Of a stretch of DNA of 24,767 nucleotides, positions 23,238 through 24,767 are shown piece after piece (the first letter of the stretch is position 1; each line of letters opens with the position of its first letter). Source of the DNA: Actinomyces sp. ICM47. Lineage in GTDB: Bacteria; Actinomycetota; Actinomycetes; Actinomycetales; Actinomycetaceae. The stretch is taken from contig NZ_ALCA01000006.1 in assembly GCF_000278725.1 (NCBI RefSeq), positions 1-24,767 on the forward strand, written 5' to 3'. A program made the position numbers and the translations under genes. The notes beneath the pieces were generated by a model that was not told the DNA's origin, made no database searches, and saw only the letters and a program-made list of their open reading frames with translations.

Positions 23238-23504
23238 TCCGTTGGTATTCGCGAACTGCGTCAAAACGCCTCCCAGGTGGTGGCCAGGGTTGCCGCCGGC
23301 GAGGTCATCACCATCACTGATCGTGGCCGCCCGGTCGCGCAGATGAGTCCCCTTGCGAACTCGTCGATCGAGCGCCTGCGTGAGCGCGGGCTGATAACCC
23401 CCGCCACTCGGACCTTTGAGGAGTACTGCGCGTCGACCAAGCCGACAACAGGGCCTCCGCTCAGCCCGGTTCTCCAGCAACTGCGCGATGAAGAACGTTA
23501 CTAA
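23232..23504 (+). CDS. Phd-type antitoxin of VapBC-like module
   Basis: A 90-aa antitoxin: MESVGIRELRQNASQVVARV, then AAGEVITITDRGRPVAQMSP is the Phd/YefM fold, followed by a C-terminal region (LRERGLITPATRTFEEYCAS) that would wrap the toxin. It is paralogous in layout to the antitoxin just upstream. The stop overlaps the toxin ATG by one base (TAATG), so the two are translationally coupled. Expression is probably autorepressed through the palindrome covering its start. Confidence 0.88.
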   Translation: MESVGIRELRQNASQVVARVAAGEVITITDRGRPVAQMSPLANSSIERLRERGLITPATRTFEEYCASTKPTTGPPLSPVLQQLRDEERY

Positions 23505-23893
23505 TGGCGCTCTACTTCGACACGTCGGCGCTGGTCAAGCTCATCATTCCCGAGGAGGGGACCGAGGCGCTCGAGACATTCATCAACCGCGCCGACTGCG
23601 GCTTATGGACCAGTGAACTCTCACGCACAGAACTGATGCGCGCGTGCGTACGCCGGGGAGCGGATGCCTCGCAGGTGCGTCAGCTTCTGTGGAGTTTTTC
23701 CACGCTGACCTTCGACACCGAGATGTTCGACCTGGCGGGGAGGCTCCTACCCGTGGAGCTGCGCAGCCTCGACGCGTTGCACCTGGCCGCCGCGCTTTCG
23801 ATTGGCCGCGATCTCCAAGCCATCGTCACCTACGACAAGCGCATGGCGGACGCGGCGCGCAAGAGCGGAATTCCCGTCGAGTCACCGTGCTGA
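23504..23893 (+). CDS. vapC: VapC-type PIN-domain toxin ribonuclease
   Basis: A 129-aa PIN-domain protein, a Mg-dependent RNase that usually cuts tRNA or rRNA. The acidic residues of the active site are visible: Asp6 (LYFDTSALVKL), Glu in SRTELMRACVRR, Asp in LRSLDALHLAAAL, and Asp in IVTYDKRMADAA. Length and motif spacing are normal, so the toxin is probably functional. It is encoded directly after, and overlapping, its antitoxin. Confidence 0.93.
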   Translation: MALYFDTSALVKLIIPEEGTEALETFINRADCGLWTSELSRTELMRACVRRGADASQVRQLLWSFSTLTFDTEMFDLAGRLLPVELRSLDALHLAAALSIGRDLQAIVTYDKRMADAARKSGIPVESPC

Positions 23894-23914
23894 CTCGCTT
23901 CCGCCTCCGAGTCA
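23891..23914. terminator. Possible weak hairpin after vapC
   Basis: TGACTCG and CGAGTCA form a 7-bp inverted repeat with a 10-nt loop, starting at the vapC stop codon. It lies between two convergent genes. There is no T tract, so the assignment is tentative. Confidence 0.3.
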
Positions 23915-23942
23915 CGCTTCGTGTGCCCGCGCGCACTTTCCG

Positions 23943-24767
23943 TTAGCTCCGCCGCTTGGCCCGGTTCGTGGGCTCCGCGTGCAGTGGATCCTCGGGCCAC
24001 GGGTGCTTGGGGTAGCGCCCGCGTAGCTGCGCGCGCACGTCCCGGTAGGGTCCCGCCCAAAACGACGTCAGGTCCGAAGTGACCGCCGCGGGCCGACCCG
24101 CCGGATCCGTCAGGTGCAGGACCAAGGGAACGCGCCCATCCAGCAGGCGCGGCGTGTCCGTCCACCCGAACGCCTGCTGCACGCGCAGGGTGAGCACCGG
24201 GTGTGCACCGCTCCAGTCAATCGGCCGCGTCCCTCCGGAAGGAATCGGGAGTTTCTCGGGTGCCAGCTCATCCAGACGTGCCGCCTCTGGCCACGGCAGC
24301 AGCGAGCGCAGCACGTCCAGCATCGACACCTGAGACAGGGGAGTGCCCGACGCGAGGCGTCGCCCCCACGGAGCCAGCCACTGGTGCGCGCTGCCCGCCA
24401 AGGCCTCGTCCGACACGTCCGGCCACGGCTCGCCAAACGCGTTGTGGAGCGCGCGCATGCGCTCCCTCAGGGACGAGGCCTCCTTCCCCCAGCCGAGTTC
24501 GCCGAGTCCGCGGGAGGCCAGGTGCTGCGCCACCAGCGCGGTCGCTTCCTCGTCGCCCAGGGCGCGGGCGGGGGAGGAAGACAGGGGGATCGCGCCGAGG
24601 CTGCGCGTGCGCGTCGCGCGCAGCACGCCCTTGTCGATCGACGCGTCCATGCGGGTGGCCAGGAGAGCCGAACCCGCCGCCAAAGCATCCTCCTCGCTCA
24701 GCGGGACGGCGGCGAGGATGCGTGCGTGGCGCGAGGCCGGGGCGCGGTCAATGGAGGCGACCGCCAG
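23943..24767 (-). CDS. hrpB: HrpB-like ATP-dependent helicase, C-terminal part
   Basis: An open frame from the window edge to TAA at 23943 (about 274 aa), so the start and helicase motor lie outside. The segment has the HrpB C-terminal features: ARILAAVPLSEEDALAAG, LGELGWGKEASSLRERMRAL, LPIPSGGTRPIDWSGAHPVL, LRVQQAFGWTDTPRLLDGRV, VPLVLHLTDPAGRPAAVTSD, LTSFWAGPYRDVRAQLRGRY and PKHPWPEDP, the usual ending of the family. A TTG at 24683 is an internal codon, not a start, because the frame continues upstream without a stop. HrpB is a DExH helicase of poorly defined role in bacteria. Confidence 0.9.
   Translation of the reverse strand: MAVASIDRAPASRHARILAAVPLSEEDALAAGSALLATRMDASIDKGVLRATRTRSLGAIPLSSSPARALGDEEATALVAQHLASRGLGELGWGKEASSLRERMRALHNAFGEPWPDVSDEALAGSAHQWLAPWGRRLASGTPLSQVSMLDVLRSLLPWPEAARLDELAPEKLPIPSGGTRPIDWSGAHPVLTLRVQQAFGWTDTPRLLDGRVPLVLHLTDPAGRPAAVTSDLTSFWAGPYRDVRAQLRGRYPKHPWPEDPLHAEPTNRAKRRS

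Overview
The window is high-GC and looks like an actinomycete of the Actinomycetaceae (Schaalia/Actinomyces type). This is inferred from codon use and from a secreted subtilase with cell-wall-binding repeats, an HrpB-type helicase and Phd/VapC modules. The species was not established. The centrepiece is a complete-looking type III CRISPR-Cas locus, best matched to subtype III-D, built from multi-domain fusion proteins. It sits beside a decayed adaptation module.

Layout. 6-1019 (-) is an IS30-family transposase. 1055-4775 is a CRISPR array of 48 repeat copies (about 37 bp) with spacers of 34-42 nt. The copy at the IS30 end is degenerate and another copy is split by a MITE-like insertion. 4776-5028 is the probable leader, driving transcription on the minus strand through the array. 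5029-6936 (+) is a broken adaptation gene: a reverse-transcriptase-like N-terminal region lacking its catalytic Asp residues, then Cas1, then a Cas2 remnant. It carries a frameshift and a deletion that removes the Cas1 D-x-x-D motif.

18377-6941 (-) is one seven-gene effector operon. Its order is cas6, a two-TM protein with a Rossmann-like cytosolic domain, cas10 (no HD domain, intact GGDD), a Cas7-Csx10(Cas5) fusion, a triple-Cas7 fusion, a Csx19-like protein, and a Cas7 with a large insertion. From cas10 onward every junction is a 4-nt ATGA or GTGA overlap. The fusion proteins contain five Cas7 modules in total.

How it would work (inference from family knowledge). Cas6 cuts the minus-strand array transcript at the GCACC/GGTGC hairpin and leaves an 8-nt AUUAAGAC tag. 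The Cas7/Csx10/Csx19/Cas10 complex uses that crRNA to bind phage mRNA. The GGDD cyclase would then make a cyclic oligoadenylate. The membrane protein encoded next to cas10 is the only candidate receptor/effector visible here. Read on the + strand, most spacers look like phage coding sequence in sense, so minus-strand crRNAs would be antisense to mRNA, as type III requires. The system therefore looks interference-competent but unable to acquire new spacers.

18798-21167 (+) is a secreted subtilisin-like protease, followed by a bidirectional hairpin terminator. 21339-22736 (-) is a CxxxxC flavoprotein disulfide reductase. 22937-23893 (+) holds an orphan Phd-type antitoxin and a phd-vapC operon with a perfect palindromic operator over the start codon. 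23943-24767 (-) is the C-terminal part of an HrpB-like helicase that runs off the window.
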